Positions 24,829-33,041 of a stretch of 43,970 nucleotides of DNA are shown here, one piece after another (within the stretch, counting starts at the first letter, position 1; every line of letters begins with the position of its first letter). The notes under the pieces are model-generated. The model saw only the letters and a program-made list of their open reading frames with translations. It searched no databases and was not told where the DNA came from. The DNA comes from Pseudomonadota bacterium. GTDB lineage: Bacteria > Pseudomonadota > Alphaproteobacteria > Rhizobiales > Xanthobacteraceae. Both the position numbers and the translations under genes were made by a program. The DNA is taken from contig JAEYAU010000016.1 in assembly GCA_023404705.1 (NCBI GenBank), positions 1 to 43,970 of the forward strand, given 5' to 3'.

Positions 24829-27171
24829 CTACGCGCCCTTCGCCTTGCGGATCGCGTCCCACACCCGCTCCGGCGTCACCGGCATCTCGATGTGCTTCAC
24901 GCCGAGCGGGCGCAGCGCATCCACGATGGCGTTGATCAGCGCCGGCAGCGCGCCGACCGTACCGGCTTCGCCCGCCCCTTTGATGCCGAGCGGGTTGTTG
25001 GGCGAAGGCACCTCGTTGGCGATCACCGTGATCGGCGGCATCACGTCGGCGCGCGGCATGCCGTAATCCATGAACGAGCCGGTGACGAGCTGGCCATTGC
25101 CGGCGTCGTACTGGATCGCCTCGGTGAAGATCTGGCCGACGCCCTGCGCAATGCCGCCGTGGATCTGACCCTTCACCATCATCGGGTTCACGACCGTGCC
25201 GACATCGTCGACCACAACGTAGTTCAGCATCTCAACGACGCCGGTGTCCGGATCGATCTCGACCTCGCACACGTGGCAGCCGTTCGGGAACGTCGCGTCG
25301 GGTGGTTGCACGACGGCGCTCGCGGCGAGCCCGTATTCCTCGTCCTTCGGCAGCTTGCCCGCCATATAGCTCGTGCGCGCCACGTCCTCGATGCGCACGT
25401 TCTTGTCCGTGCCCGCAACCGTGAAGCGGCCCCGCTCGAACGCGATGTCGCTCGCGTCCGCTTCCATCAGGTGTGCCGCGATCGTCTTGCCGCGCGCGAT
25501 GATCTTGTCGGCCGCCCGCAGGAGCGCGGCGCCGCCGACCATCAGCGAGCGCGAGCCGAAGGTGCCGCGCCCATGCGCCACCAGATCGGTGTCGCCATAG
25601 ACGACGCGGATCGCCTCCGGATCGAGACCGAGAAACGCCACCGCAAGCTGGCGGAACGCGGTCTCGTGTCCCTGGCCGTGGCTGTGCGTGCCCATCAGGA
25701 TGGTCGCATTGCCGGATGCATCGAAGCGGATCTCGGCGCCTTCCTCGTTCGGGTTCTTGAACGGCCCGCCCGCGATCTCGATCGGATTGGCAAGGCCGAT
25801 GCCGCGCAGCTTGCCGCGCTTCTCCGCCTCGCTCCGGCGCTTCGCGAAGCCTGCCCAATCGGCCTCCTTCAGCGCCATGTCCATGTTCGCTTCGAAGGCG
25901 CCCGAGTCGTAGGTGAACACGAGCCCGGTCCGGAATGGCATCGCCTCGGACGGAATCAGATTGCGCCGGCGCAGTTCGATCCGGTCGAGCCCCATCTCCT
26001 CGGCCGCGATGTCGATCACGCGCTCGATCGCGAAGGTCGCCTCGGGCCGGCCGGCGCCGCGATAGGGCGCGGTCGGCTGTGTGTTGGTGTAGACGCCCGT
26101 CACCTCCGCGTGGATCGCGGGCGTGCGATAGACGCCGGCGAGGCCGCCCAGATTGTTGGTCGGCGAATGCGGTGTGTTGAAGCCGAGATAAGCGCCGAGA
26201 TTGGCGACCGTGCGCACGCGCAACGCCAGGAAGGTGCCATCTTTCGCGAGTGCGAGCTCGACCGTCGAGACGTTGTCGCGCGCGTGATAGTCCGAGAGGA
26301 AGGATTCGCCGCGATCCGCATTCCAGCGCACCGGACGGCCGATCTTGCGCGCGGCCCACAGCACCAGCGGGTATTCCGGGTAAACGCTGCCCTTCATGCC
26401 GAAGGCGCCGCCGACGTCGGGCGAGACCACGCGCAGCCGGTGTGCCGGGATCATCAGCGTGCGCTCGGCGAGCTCCTTGCGGATATTGTGCGGCGCCTGC
26501 ATGCCCGCATAGAGCGTGTAGCGGCCCTCCGCCGGGTCGTAGAGACCGATGGCGTTGCGCGGCTCCAGCGGATTGGCCGAGACGCGGCTGATCCGATAGT
26601 CGATGCGCGCCACGTGATCGGCGCGCGCGAAAGCCGCATCCACGGTAGCGCGGTCGCCGAGCTCGAACACGAAGGAGACGTTGTCCGGCACTTCCTCGGG
26701 CCACACCGCGGGCGCGCCTTTCGCCACGGCTGCGGCCGCGTCCGTGACGCTCGGCAGCTCCTCGTAGTCGACCGCTACGAGATCCGCGGCGTCGCGCGCG
26801 AGCGCGGCGCTCTCCGCGATCACGATCGCGACCGCGTCGCCGACGAGGCGCACGCGGTCGAGCGCGAGAATGCGATAGGGCGGCCGCGCCATCGGCGTTC
26901 CGTCGCGGCGATGCCGCTGCACGATGGTGTGCAGCGTGCCGAGCCCGTCCGCCACAACATCCGCGCCGGTGAGCACGGCGACCACGCCTGGAGCAGCGAG
27001 CGCCGCGCTCGCATCGATGCCGTTGATGCGCGCCGCCGCATAGGGCGAGCGCACCACCGCCATATGGGTCTCGCCCGGAAAATGGATATCGTCGGTGTAG
27101 CGGCCGAGGCCGCGCACGAAGCGTGCATCCTCGACGCGCGGGGTCGAAGTGCCGATGCCGAACTCTGCCAT
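24829..27171 (-). CDS. xanthine dehydrogenase / CO dehydrogenase-family molybdopterin-binding large subunit
   Basis: The 780-residue protein is a complete large (molybdenum) subunit of the xanthine oxidase family: an aldehyde oxidase a/b hammerhead domain (about residues 15-120) and then the molybdopterin-binding domains. The active-site loop reads PYRGAGR (residues 369-375), close to the AYRGAGR of form II CoxL-like proteins and unlike the Cys-containing loop of true CO dehydrogenase. The catalytic Glu is Glu735 (GIKGAGEAG). It would hydroxylate an aldehyde, N-heterocycle or similar compound. The usual iron-sulfur and FAD subunit genes are not next to it, which is unusual. The ATG at 27171 begins the family-typical MAEFGIGTSTPRVED. 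Confidence 0.92.
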   Translation of the reverse strand: MAEFGIGTSTPRVEDARFVRGLGRYTDDIHFPGETHMAVVRSPYAAARINGIDASAALAAPGVVAVLTGADVVADGLGTLHTIVQRHRRDGTPMARPPYRILALDRVRLVGDAVAIVIAESAALARDAADLVAVDYEELPSVTDAAAAVAKGAPAVWPEEVPDNVSFVFELGDRATVDAAFARADHVARIDYRISRVSANPLEPRNAIGLYDPAEGRYTLYAGMQAPHNIRKELAERTLMIPAHRLRVVSPDVGGAFGMKGSVYPEYPLVLWAARKIGRPVRWNADRGESFLSDYHARDNVSTVELALAKDGTFLALRVRTVANLGAYLGFNTPHSPTNNLGGLAGVYRTPAIHAEVTGVYTNTQPTAPYRGAGRPEATFAIERVIDIAAEEMGLDRIELRRRNLIPSEAMPFRTGLVFTYDSGAFEANMDMALKEADWAGFAKRRSEAEKRGKLRGIGLANPIEIAGGPFKNPNEEGAEIRFDASGNATILMGTHSHGQGHETAFRQLAVAFLGLDPEAIRVVYGDTDLVAHGRGTFGSRSLMVGGAALLRAADKIIARGKTIAAHLMEADASDIAFERGRFTVAGTDKNVRIEDVARTSYMAGKLPKDEEYGLAASAVVQPPDATFPNGCHVCEVEIDPDTGVVEMLNYVVVDDVGTVVNPMMVKGQIHGGIAQGVGQIFTEAIQYDAGNGQLVTGSFMDYGMPRADVMPPITVIANEVPSPNNPLGIKGAGEAGTVGALPALINAIVDALRPLGVKHIEMPVTPERVWDAIRKAKGA

Positions 27172-27267
27172 GCGGGTCTCAACACTTTGGTATTGCGAAA
27201 ACGGCTGGCGCACAGCCGAAAACCCGCAGCGTTCCTACACCGATATCCCGTCGGATTGCATCAACAT

Positions 27268-27350
27268 CCGTTCGTCCCCGCGAAAGCGGGGACCCAGATT
27301 GGGCGCACGAGCACGCGGCCCTGGATGCCCGCTTCCGCGGGCACGAACGG
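27268..27350. repeat. composite palindromic intergenic repeat
   Basis: The 83-bp element is built of nested inverted repeats. Outer arms CCGTTCGT (27268-27275) and ACGAACGG (27343-27350) pair perfectly. Inside are a perfect hairpin GTCCCCGC-GAAA-GCGGGGAC (27274-27293) and a second hairpin GCCCGC-TTCC-GCGGGC (27327-27342). Elements with the pattern CCCGCGAAAGCGGGGACCCA are common in Rhizobiales intergenic DNA. It lies after the tadD stop and before the hydroxylase gene, both on the minus strand, so it may also end the tadD transcript. Confidence 0.8.
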
Positions 27351-27377
27351 AGCTTGGGTCGAACTCAACGAGGAACG

Positions 27378-27920
27378 TCAGCGCAGGCCCTTGCCCTGGC
27401 GCTGCGTGATCTCCAGCAGCTCGACATTGTTCCGGATATACGGATTGTCCGGATCCTTCGCGGCCGCCTCCGCCAGCTTGATGCGCGCGCGCTTGAAGTC
27501 GCCGCGCAGCAGGTAGGAGTAGCCGATATTGTTGAGCACCTCGGGCGTCGGCCCGTAGATCTCCAGCACCTGGTTGTAGGCGCGGTCCGCGAGGTCGAAA
27601 CGGCGCAGCTTGTCGTAGGAGGCCGCGAGTCCGAGCCAGCCTTCGCCGTCCTTCGGCAGCTTCTCGACGGCGCGGCGGAAATGCTTCTCGGCGAGCCCGT
27701 AGTTCTGCTCGCGATAGTGGCGCTTGCCGAGGTTGAGATCGTCGACGTTCGGATCGCCGCCGAGCAGGGCACCCGAGACCGCTTCCGGGTCCGCCGGCCG
27801 CACCGCGATCGAGCCCGTCGGAGCCGGGTCGGCGCCGTTCGGCCCGTTGGTCAGCGAGCCGCAGCCCGCAAGAGCGAGCAGGCAGGCCGCCAGGACGAGG
27901 CCGGAGACTCGGAAACGCAT
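27378..27920 (-). CDS. tadD: TPR-repeat lipoprotein, TadD-like pilus assembly protein
   Basis: The 180-residue protein has a lipoprotein signal peptide with lipobox LAGC (Cys at residue 20), then a low-complexity linker and about three tetratricopeptide repeats between residues 57 and 165 (for example NYGLAEKHFRRAVEKLPKDG and TPEVLNNIGYSYLLRGDFKR). TadD is the outer-membrane-side TPR lipoprotein (pilotin-like) of Tad pilus systems that helps the secretin. The position just after tadC supports this, although a 222-bp gap separates them and it probably has its own promoter. TTAACCAT motifs lie 55-82 bp upstream of the ATG. Confidence 0.85.
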   Translation of the reverse strand: MRFRVSGLVLAACLLALAGCGSLTNGPNGADPAPTGSIAVRPADPEAVSGALLGGDPNVDDLNLGKRHYREQNYGLAEKHFRRAVEKLPKDGEGWLGLAASYDKLRRFDLADRAYNQVLEIYGPTPEVLNNIGYSYLLRGDFKRARIKLAEAAAKDPDNPYIRNNVELLEITQRQGKGLR

Positions 27921-27973
27921 TACGTGCGACCCAACAAGAGACGCGGACACCTGGGGGGCAGGAGGGCCGCCGG

Positions 27974-28002
27974 GATGGTTAACCATAGGCCGCGATGGTT
28001 AA
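27974..28002 (-). promoter_or_regulatory. cluster of TTAACCAT (CtrA-like) motifs upstream of tadD
   Basis: A perfect 12-bp palindrome ATGGTTAACCAT (27975-27986) contains TTAACCAT on both strands, and a further minus-strand TTAACCAT lies at 28002-27995, 20 bp away. TTAACCAT is the known 8-mer half-site of the cell-cycle regulator CtrA in alphaproteobacteria, and Tad pilus genes are CtrA targets in Caulobacter. The full TTAA-N7-TTAA form is not present. Confidence 0.45.
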
Positions 28003-28130
28003 TACTTCGTGGCCCGGAACCCCGCGCAGGCCCCGTAGGAGCCCTGATGCTTATGCGTCATCAGCCTTCCGCATGGGCAGGAGCATTTCCGCCGAAGTGG
28101 ACACCGGGGTCGGCGTAAGAAAATGTGACA

Positions 28131-28155
28131 AACAAAAAGGCGTCAGAACGCGCCC
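28131..28155 (-). terminator. weak intrinsic terminator at the tadC end
   Basis: On the minus strand a short stem (GCGT-TCTG-ACGC, overlapping the tadC stop) is followed by CTTTTTGTTTG. The stem is only 4 bp, so termination may be partial. It would separate tadC from tadD. Confidence 0.3.
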
Positions 28156-29111
28156 ATCTTCAGCCGCACGTAGACGGGCAGCAGGATGACGACGATCACG
28201 ACGGGGAAGACGCAGATGATCAGCGGCACCGAGAGCTTGGCCGGGAGGCTGTAGGCCTTCTCCTCGGCGCGCGAGAGCCGCTTGTGGCGCATGTCCTCGG
28301 AATAGACCCGCAGCGCGTCCGTGAGGCTCGAGCCGAGCTTCTCGGACTGCTGCAGCAGGGTCGCGAAGCTGCGCGCCTCGTCGAGACCGAGGCGGTCGCC
28401 GAAATGCTCCAGCGCCTCGCTCATGGTCTTGCCGGCGCGGATCTCGAGCGTCGCCATATGGATGTTGGAGCTGAGCGAAGGATAGGAGTCCGCGAGCTCG
28501 CGGCCGACACGGTCGAGCGCGGCTTCCATGCTGAGGCCAGCATCGGCGCAGACCACGAGCAGGTCCATGAAATCCGGGAAGCCGGCCTGATGCTCCACCG
28601 TGCGCGACTTGATGCGCCGGCTGATGACGACGTTCGGCGCGAAATAGCCGAACAGGCCCTGGATCCACAGCATCGGCCAGTAAAGCGCGCTGTCTGGCGC
28701 GAGGATCAGCGGTGTGGTCACCAGCGCGGAGCCGGCCAGCGCCAGCGCACAGGCCGCGCGTGCGAGGAAGAACAGCGTCGGCGCGCGCGGATCGAGGAAG
28801 CCGGCCTGGATCAGCCTCCGGCGCAGCTCCTTCATCTCGCCCGCATCCGTCGAGGAGAAGTGCTTCGCCGTGTAGTCGATCAGCCGCTGCGTCGCCTGCC
28901 GGCTCGCGAAGCGCAGCGAGCGGGGGTCGTCGTCCGCGATGACCCCATTGCCGCCCGAGAGCTCGGCCGCGCGCCGGCGCACCGAGAAGCGCACCTGCGC
29001 GAAGGCCATGACGCCGAAGGCCAGCATGGCGGCAGAGAGGAACACGAACAGGCTGAGCGCGAGCGTCTCGTTGCCGCCGAGCAGAGCCAGGATCTGGTCG
29101 AAGGTGCCCAT
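28143..29111 (-). CDS. tadC: Tad pilus inner-membrane platform protein TadC (type II secretion F family)
   Basis: The 322-residue protein has a membrane helix near residue 20, a cytoplasmic region, two central helices (residues 115-165) and the type II secretion F domain with DLLVVCADAGLSMEAALDRV near residue 180 and QQSEKLGSSLTDALRVYSED near 255, ending in a C-terminal helix. TadB and TadC form the platform on which the CpaF ATPase acts. It begins 1 bp after the tadB stop. It is the last gene of the cpaB-to-tadC run. Confidence 0.92.
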   Translation of the reverse strand: MGTFDQILALLGGNETLALSLFVFLSAAMLAFGVMAFAQVRFSVRRRAAELSGGNGVIADDDPRSLRFASRQATQRLIDYTAKHFSSTDAGEMKELRRRLIQAGFLDPRAPTLFFLARAACALALAGSALVTTPLILAPDSALYWPMLWIQGLFGYFAPNVVISRRIKSRTVEHQAGFPDFMDLLVVCADAGLSMEAALDRVGRELADSYPSLSSNIHMATLEIRAGKTMSEALEHFGDRLGLDEARSFATLLQQSEKLGSSLTDALRVYSEDMRHKRLSRAEEKAYSLPAKLSVPLIICVFPVVIVVILLPVYVRLKMGAF

Positions 29112-29112
29112 A

Positions 29113-30081
29113 TCAGATCCTGAAGTTCACCATGCGGTACATCACGATATTGCCCGCGACCATCCAGGCGCCCGCGAGTGCGAGCCCGATCTTGGTCGTG
29201 TCGAACTGCCACACGGTGCCGTAATGGCTCGGCGCCACCAGGCTGAGCAGCGCGAAGATCGCGATCGGCAGCCCCGAGAGGAACAGCGCCGAGAACTTGC
29301 CCTCGGACGCCAGCGCCTTCACCTTGCGCCGCATTTTGAAGCGCATGCGGATCACGGCCGAGAGGTTCTCGAGGATCTCGCTCAGATTGCCGCCGGTCGA
29401 TCCCTGGATCGAAACGGCCGTGACGAACAGCGGCAGATCCTCCTGGCCGACGCGGAAATAGAGATTGCGCATCGCGGTCTCGACGTCCGCGCCATAGGTG
29501 ATCTCGTCGGCGGCCAGACCGAACTCGGTGCCGATCGGATCCGGCAATTCGCGCGCCACCATGGAGACCGCCACGGGCACCGGATGCCCCGCCCGCAAGC
29601 TGCGCACGATGATATCCATGGCCTCCGGGAACTGCTCGCCGAACTTGCGGTGCCGGCGCTTGCGCAGCACCTGCAGGAACGCGAAGGGCAGCAGCACCGC
29701 TGCCGCGACCCCCGCGATGCTCGCCTCGATCATGCTCTCGCGCGCGACCGTCACGCCGAAGAAGGCGCCGGCGCCGCCGATCACGGCGAGCACGATCAGC
29801 ATGGCGGGGCCCGTCGTCAAGCCCGACTCGAGCAGCAGGTTGTTGAACCAGCGCGAGCCGAAGCGATAGAGGCCTTCGCCCGTGAGGCCGCGCTCGCGGC
29901 GCAGCTGCACCAGGATCTTCTCGTGGTCCGGCTCGTTCTTGGTGAGTCGCAGGCGCCGGTTCACATGGCTGCGATAGGATGCGCGCGAGAAGCCCAGCAG
30001 GTACACGGCCTCGGCCACCAGCACGACCGAGATCGCGGCGAAGACCAGAACCAGCGTGGTGGAATCGAAGGCGAGATCCAT
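29113..30081 (-). CDS. tadB: Tad pilus inner-membrane platform protein TadB (type II secretion F family)
   Basis: The 322-residue inner-membrane protein has an N-terminal helix, a pair of helices near residues 90-130, the F domain (MDIIVRSLRAGHPVPVAVSM near residue 152; GSTGGNLSEILENLS near 228) and two C-terminal helices. It is the same length as TadC and is its paralogue. It starts 6 bp after the cpaF stop and would form the assembly platform with TadC. Confidence 0.92.
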   Translation of the reverse strand: MDLAFDSTTLVLVFAAISVVLVAEAVYLLGFSRASYRSHVNRRLRLTKNEPDHEKILVQLRRERGLTGEGLYRFGSRWFNNLLLESGLTTGPAMLIVLAVIGGAGAFFGVTVARESMIEASIAGVAAAVLLPFAFLQVLRKRRHRKFGEQFPEAMDIIVRSLRAGHPVPVAVSMVARELPDPIGTEFGLAADEITYGADVETAMRNLYFRVGQEDLPLFVTAVSIQGSTGGNLSEILENLSAVIRMRFKMRRKVKALASEGKFSALFLSGLPIAIFALLSLVAPSHYGTVWQFDTTKIGLALAGAWMVAGNIVMYRMVNFRI

Positions 30082-30087
30082 GGCGCC

Positions 30088-31515
30088 CTACAGCGGCTTC
30101 GAGGGATCGAAATAGGAGCCCGGAATGTTGATACCGCGCGCCACGAGATCGCTGAGAAAGCGCGGGCGGATGCCGGTCGCCTGGAAGTGGCCCTGCACGC
30201 TGCCGTCGTCGGCGGTGCCGGTGCGCACATATTTGTAGATCTCCTGCATCTGCAGGATGTCGCCTTCGAGGCCGGTGATCTCGGAGATGCTGGTGACGCG
30301 CCGCTTGCCGTCCGAGAGGCGCTGCAGCTGCACGATGACGCGGATCGCGGCCGCGATCTGGCCGCGGATCGAGGCGACCGTCATGGGCAGGCCCGCCATG
30401 CCGATCATCTGCTCGAGACGCGAGATCGCGTCGCGTGGCGTATTGGCGTGGACCGTGGCCATCGAGCCTTCGTGGCCCGTGTTCATGGCCTGCAGCATGT
30501 CGAAGGCTTCCTCGCCGCGGCACTCGCCGAGGATGATGCGGTCGGGACGCATACGCAGCGCGTTCTTCACCAGCTCACGCTGGCGAATCTCGCCCTTGCC
30601 CTCGATATTGGGCGGCCGCGTCTCCATGCGGCCGACATGCGGCTGCTGCAGCTGCAGCTCGGCCGCGTCCTCGATGGTGACGAGACGCTCCTTGTCCGAG
30701 ATGAAGGCCGAGAGCGCGTTGAGCATCGTGGTCTTGCCCGAACCGGTGCCGCCCGAGATGATCAGGGTGACGCGGGCATTCACGGCCGCGGACAGCACCT
30801 CCGCCATCGGCGGCCGGATCGCGCCGATGTCCACGAGCTTCTTCAGGTTGAACGGCTTCTTCGAGAACTTACGGATCGAGACCAGCGGGCCGTCCACGGC
30901 GATCGGTCGCACCGCGATGTTGATACGCGAGCCGTCGAGCAGGCGCGCGTCGCAGAGCGGCTGCGATTCGTCGACGCGCCGGCCCACGGCCGAGACGATC
31001 TTGTTGACGATGCGCAGGAGATGCGCCTCGTCCTTGAAACGCACGGGCGTCGGCTCGAGGATGCCGGCGCGCTCCACATAGACGCATTCGTGGCCGTTGA
31101 TCAGGATGTCGTTGATGGTCGGGTCCTTGAGCAGCGGCTCGATCGGGCCGAGGCCCGTCATCTCGTCCATGATCTCGAGGACGAAATCCTCGAGCTCCTG
31201 GGCATTGAGCGCGATGCGCTCGCTCACGACATATTGCGAGACGAGACCGTGGATCTGCCGGCGGACCTCGCCTTCCGGCACCTTCTCGAGCGCCGAGAGG
31301 TTGATCTCCTCGATCAGCCGGCGATGCAGGCGCACCTTGGCGTCGAGCAGCTTCTCGGTCAGCGAGGGCGAAGCGGGGGGCGGGGCTGGCGCCGGCTCGG
31401 GCTCGGGGCGCCGCAGCTCTTCCATCACGGACGTGGCCGCAACGGGCTCCGGCTCCGCCGGCACCAGATCAGGGGCGGCGACGCGCCGGGTCGTGAAACG
31501 GCCGAGCATGGACAT
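30088..31515 (-). CDS. cpaF: Tad pilus assembly ATPase CpaF/TadA
   Basis: The 475-residue protein is a type II/IV secretion ATPase. A Pro/Glu-rich N-terminal segment (residues 20-50) precedes the N-terminal domain (NDILINGHECVYVERAG near residues 135-151) and the RecA-like domain with Walker A GGTGSGKT (residues 255-262), an Asp-box-like region TIEDAAELQLQQPHV and Walker B ILGECRGEEAFDML. It powers extension, and in some systems retraction, of the Flp pilus. GGAG lies 8 nt before the ATG. It lies 12 bp after cpaE and 6 bp before tadB. Confidence 0.95.
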   Translation of the reverse strand: MSMLGRFTTRRVAAPDLVPAEPEPVAATSVMEELRRPEPEPAPAPPPASPSLTEKLLDAKVRLHRRLIEEINLSALEKVPEGEVRRQIHGLVSQYVVSERIALNAQELEDFVLEIMDEMTGLGPIEPLLKDPTINDILINGHECVYVERAGILEPTPVRFKDEAHLLRIVNKIVSAVGRRVDESQPLCDARLLDGSRINIAVRPIAVDGPLVSIRKFSKKPFNLKKLVDIGAIRPPMAEVLSAAVNARVTLIISGGTGSGKTTMLNALSAFISDKERLVTIEDAAELQLQQPHVGRMETRPPNIEGKGEIRQRELVKNALRMRPDRIILGECRGEEAFDMLQAMNTGHEGSMATVHANTPRDAISRLEQMIGMAGLPMTVASIRGQIAAAIRVIVQLQRLSDGKRRVTSISEITGLEGDILQMQEIYKYVRTGTADDGSVQGHFQATGIRPRFLSDLVARGINIPGSYFDPSKPL

Positions 31516-31527
31516 GAAGATTCTCCG

Positions 31528-32721
31528 TCAGCGCGCGACCGCGAGCTTGCGCTCGCTCTTTTTGCCCTTCGCGCCCTCGGGCAGCACCAGCTTCTTCAGC
31601 GCGGCCGAGATGTTGTTGCCGGCCTTCACCTCGTCGAGCGGCACGCCGCGGTCGATCGCCTCGCGCACCAGCCGGTAGTTGTTGGGGATCGTGGTCGCGA
31701 AGCTTTCGGCCAGCGTCTGCTCGATGTCGTTGCGCCGCAGGCCCGTGCCGAACAGCGGCTGCTCGAAGCGGTTGACGATCACCTCGGGCTTCGGCCCGTC
31801 CGCGAGCCGGTCGCGGATCACGCTCACCAGGTGCTTGGCATGGCGCAGCCCCGGCACCGTCATCTCGGTGACGATGAACAGGCGGTTGGAGCCGATCAGC
31901 ACGCTGTCGGTCCAGGGAAACCATGTGCGCGGCACGTCGATCACGACATTGTCGAAATGCGTCGCCACCAGGTCGAGCAGGCGCGTCACCACCTCGAAGT
32001 CGAACGAGCGCATCTCGGCCGGACGATTCGGCGCCGCGATCAGCGACAGGCCCGAAGCGTGGTGCGAGATCATCACCTCGAGCAGCTGTCGGTCGAGCCG
32101 CTCCGGGCGCGGCACGATCTCGTCGAGGTCGAGACGCGGCTCGAGGTCGAGATAGTCCGCGCAGGCGCCCTGCTGGAAATCGAGATCGACGATGCAAGTG
32201 GAGGCGCGCTCGCCCGCGCTGTTGCGCAGCAGCAGCATCGCGGTCTCGATCGCGAGCGTCGTCAGCCCGACGCCGCCGGCGGCGGGCAGGAAGGTGTAGA
32301 TGCGCGCCTCGGTGTGTTCGTGCTTCGGCCCTTGCGCGAGCCGCGCGCAGGCGCGCACCAGATCGAGCGGCGCCACCGGCTTCACCAGGAAGTCGGAAAT
32401 CCGCATCTGGATGAGCTGACGCGCGACCTCCTGATCGAACTCCGGGATCACGACCAGCAGCGGCGGCGTGCCGTTGAGCCGTTGCGTGAGCCGTCCCAGC
32501 GCCGCGAAATCCGCCTCGCGCTTGGGATCGACATCGACCACCAGCACGGTCGCATCGGGGCTGAGCTTGCGCTCGAGATCGGCGAGGGTGCCGGGCAGCA
32601 CCGCGACTTCGATGCGTCCGTTCGCGCCGAAGGTGGCGCGCAGCATCTGCTCGAAGGCGGAGTCCGCCGTCTGCGCCAGGATGCGCGTGCCGGTCGGCTC
32701 GGGTTTGTTGCGGCCGAACAT
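31528..32721 (-). CDS. cpaE: pilus assembly protein CpaE/TadZ (MinD-like, receiver-like N-terminus)
   Basis: The 397-residue protein has a response-regulator-like N-terminal domain (about residues 10-125) and a ParA/MinD-type domain. The P-loop reads GGVGLTT, with Leu where the catalytic Lys of Walker A would be, which is a known kind of degeneration in CpaE/TadZ. These proteins place the pilus machine at the cell pole. The ATG at 32721 is used; a TTG two codons upstream also keeps the frame. It starts 2 bp after the stop of the small lipoprotein gene. Confidence 0.9.
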   Translation of the reverse strand: MFGRNKPEPTGTRILAQTADSAFEQMLRATFGANGRIEVAVLPGTLADLERKLSPDATVLVVDVDPKREADFAALGRLTQRLNGTPPLLVVIPEFDQEVARQLIQMRISDFLVKPVAPLDLVRACARLAQGPKHEHTEARIYTFLPAAGGVGLTTLAIETAMLLLRNSAGERASTCIVDLDFQQGACADYLDLEPRLDLDEIVPRPERLDRQLLEVMISHHASGLSLIAAPNRPAEMRSFDFEVVTRLLDLVATHFDNVVIDVPRTWFPWTDSVLIGSNRLFIVTEMTVPGLRHAKHLVSVIRDRLADGPKPEVIVNRFEQPLFGTGLRRNDIEQTLAESFATTIPNNYRLVREAIDRGVPLDEVKAGNNISAALKKLVLPEGAKGKKSERKLAVAR

Positions 32722-32723
32722 GG

Positions 32724-33041
32724 TCAATTCGAGCTCGGCGGCGGCATCGCCACAACGGGCTGGTACTTGACCGAGCTGGTGCTGGTGCCGGTTGGCGGCG
32801 TCACGCGGTTGGTGCGATAGCGCTCGGCCGCGCCCGCCATGCGCTCGCCATTGTAGGCGATGTTGCGGTTGGCGGAGACGCGCGGCCAGGGATCGATGGT
32901 CTGCATCACCTTGTTCGCCGCGACCGCATCACCGGCGTGCAGCGCGATGGTGTCGCGGCGATCGAAGTACAGGTCAGCGCTGCAGCCGCCGAGCGCGCCC
33001 ACGATCAGGACGAGGCAGGCGATGCGGTCAATTCGCGGCAC
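32724..33041 (-). CDS. small tad-locus lipoprotein between cpaC and cpaE (CpaD position)
   Basis: The 105-residue product begins with a lipoprotein signal peptide (PRIDRIACLVLIVGALGGC; lipid-bearing Cys at residue 20) followed by SADLYFDRRDTIALHAGDAV and AANKVMQTIDPWPR. This short protein is typical of tad loci in Rhizobiales and stands where CpaD lies in Caulobacter, but it is much shorter than CpaD. The GTG at 33041 is chosen because AGGGAGGT lies about 6 nt upstream; this makes it overlap the cpaC end by 14 nt. It probably sits in the outer membrane with the secretin. The C-terminus is Pro/Thr/Ser-rich and looks disordered. Confidence 0.85.
   Translation of the reverse strand: MPRIDRIACLVLIVGALGGCSADLYFDRRDTIALHAGDAVAANKVMQTIDPWPRVSANRNIAYNGERMAGAAERYRTNRVTPPTGTSTSSVKYQPVVAMPPPSSN

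Noticed and set aside
24892..27516. Open frame of about 870 codons on the plus strand across the molybdenum hydroxylase
   Set aside because: Antisense shadow of the hydroxylase gene; it also runs through the palindromic repeat, which a real gene would be unlikely to do.
31528..32721. Missing Walker A lysine in CpaE
   Set aside because: Degenerate P-loops are a known trait of CpaE/TadZ proteins and do not by themselves suggest novelty.
28939..32820. Very long open frame (over 1200 codons) on the plus strand across the tad genes
   Set aside because: It lies antisense to tadB, cpaF and cpaE, which have clear family motifs. Its product is a low-complexity His/Arg/Ala/Asp mix, typical of shadow frames in GC-rich DNA.
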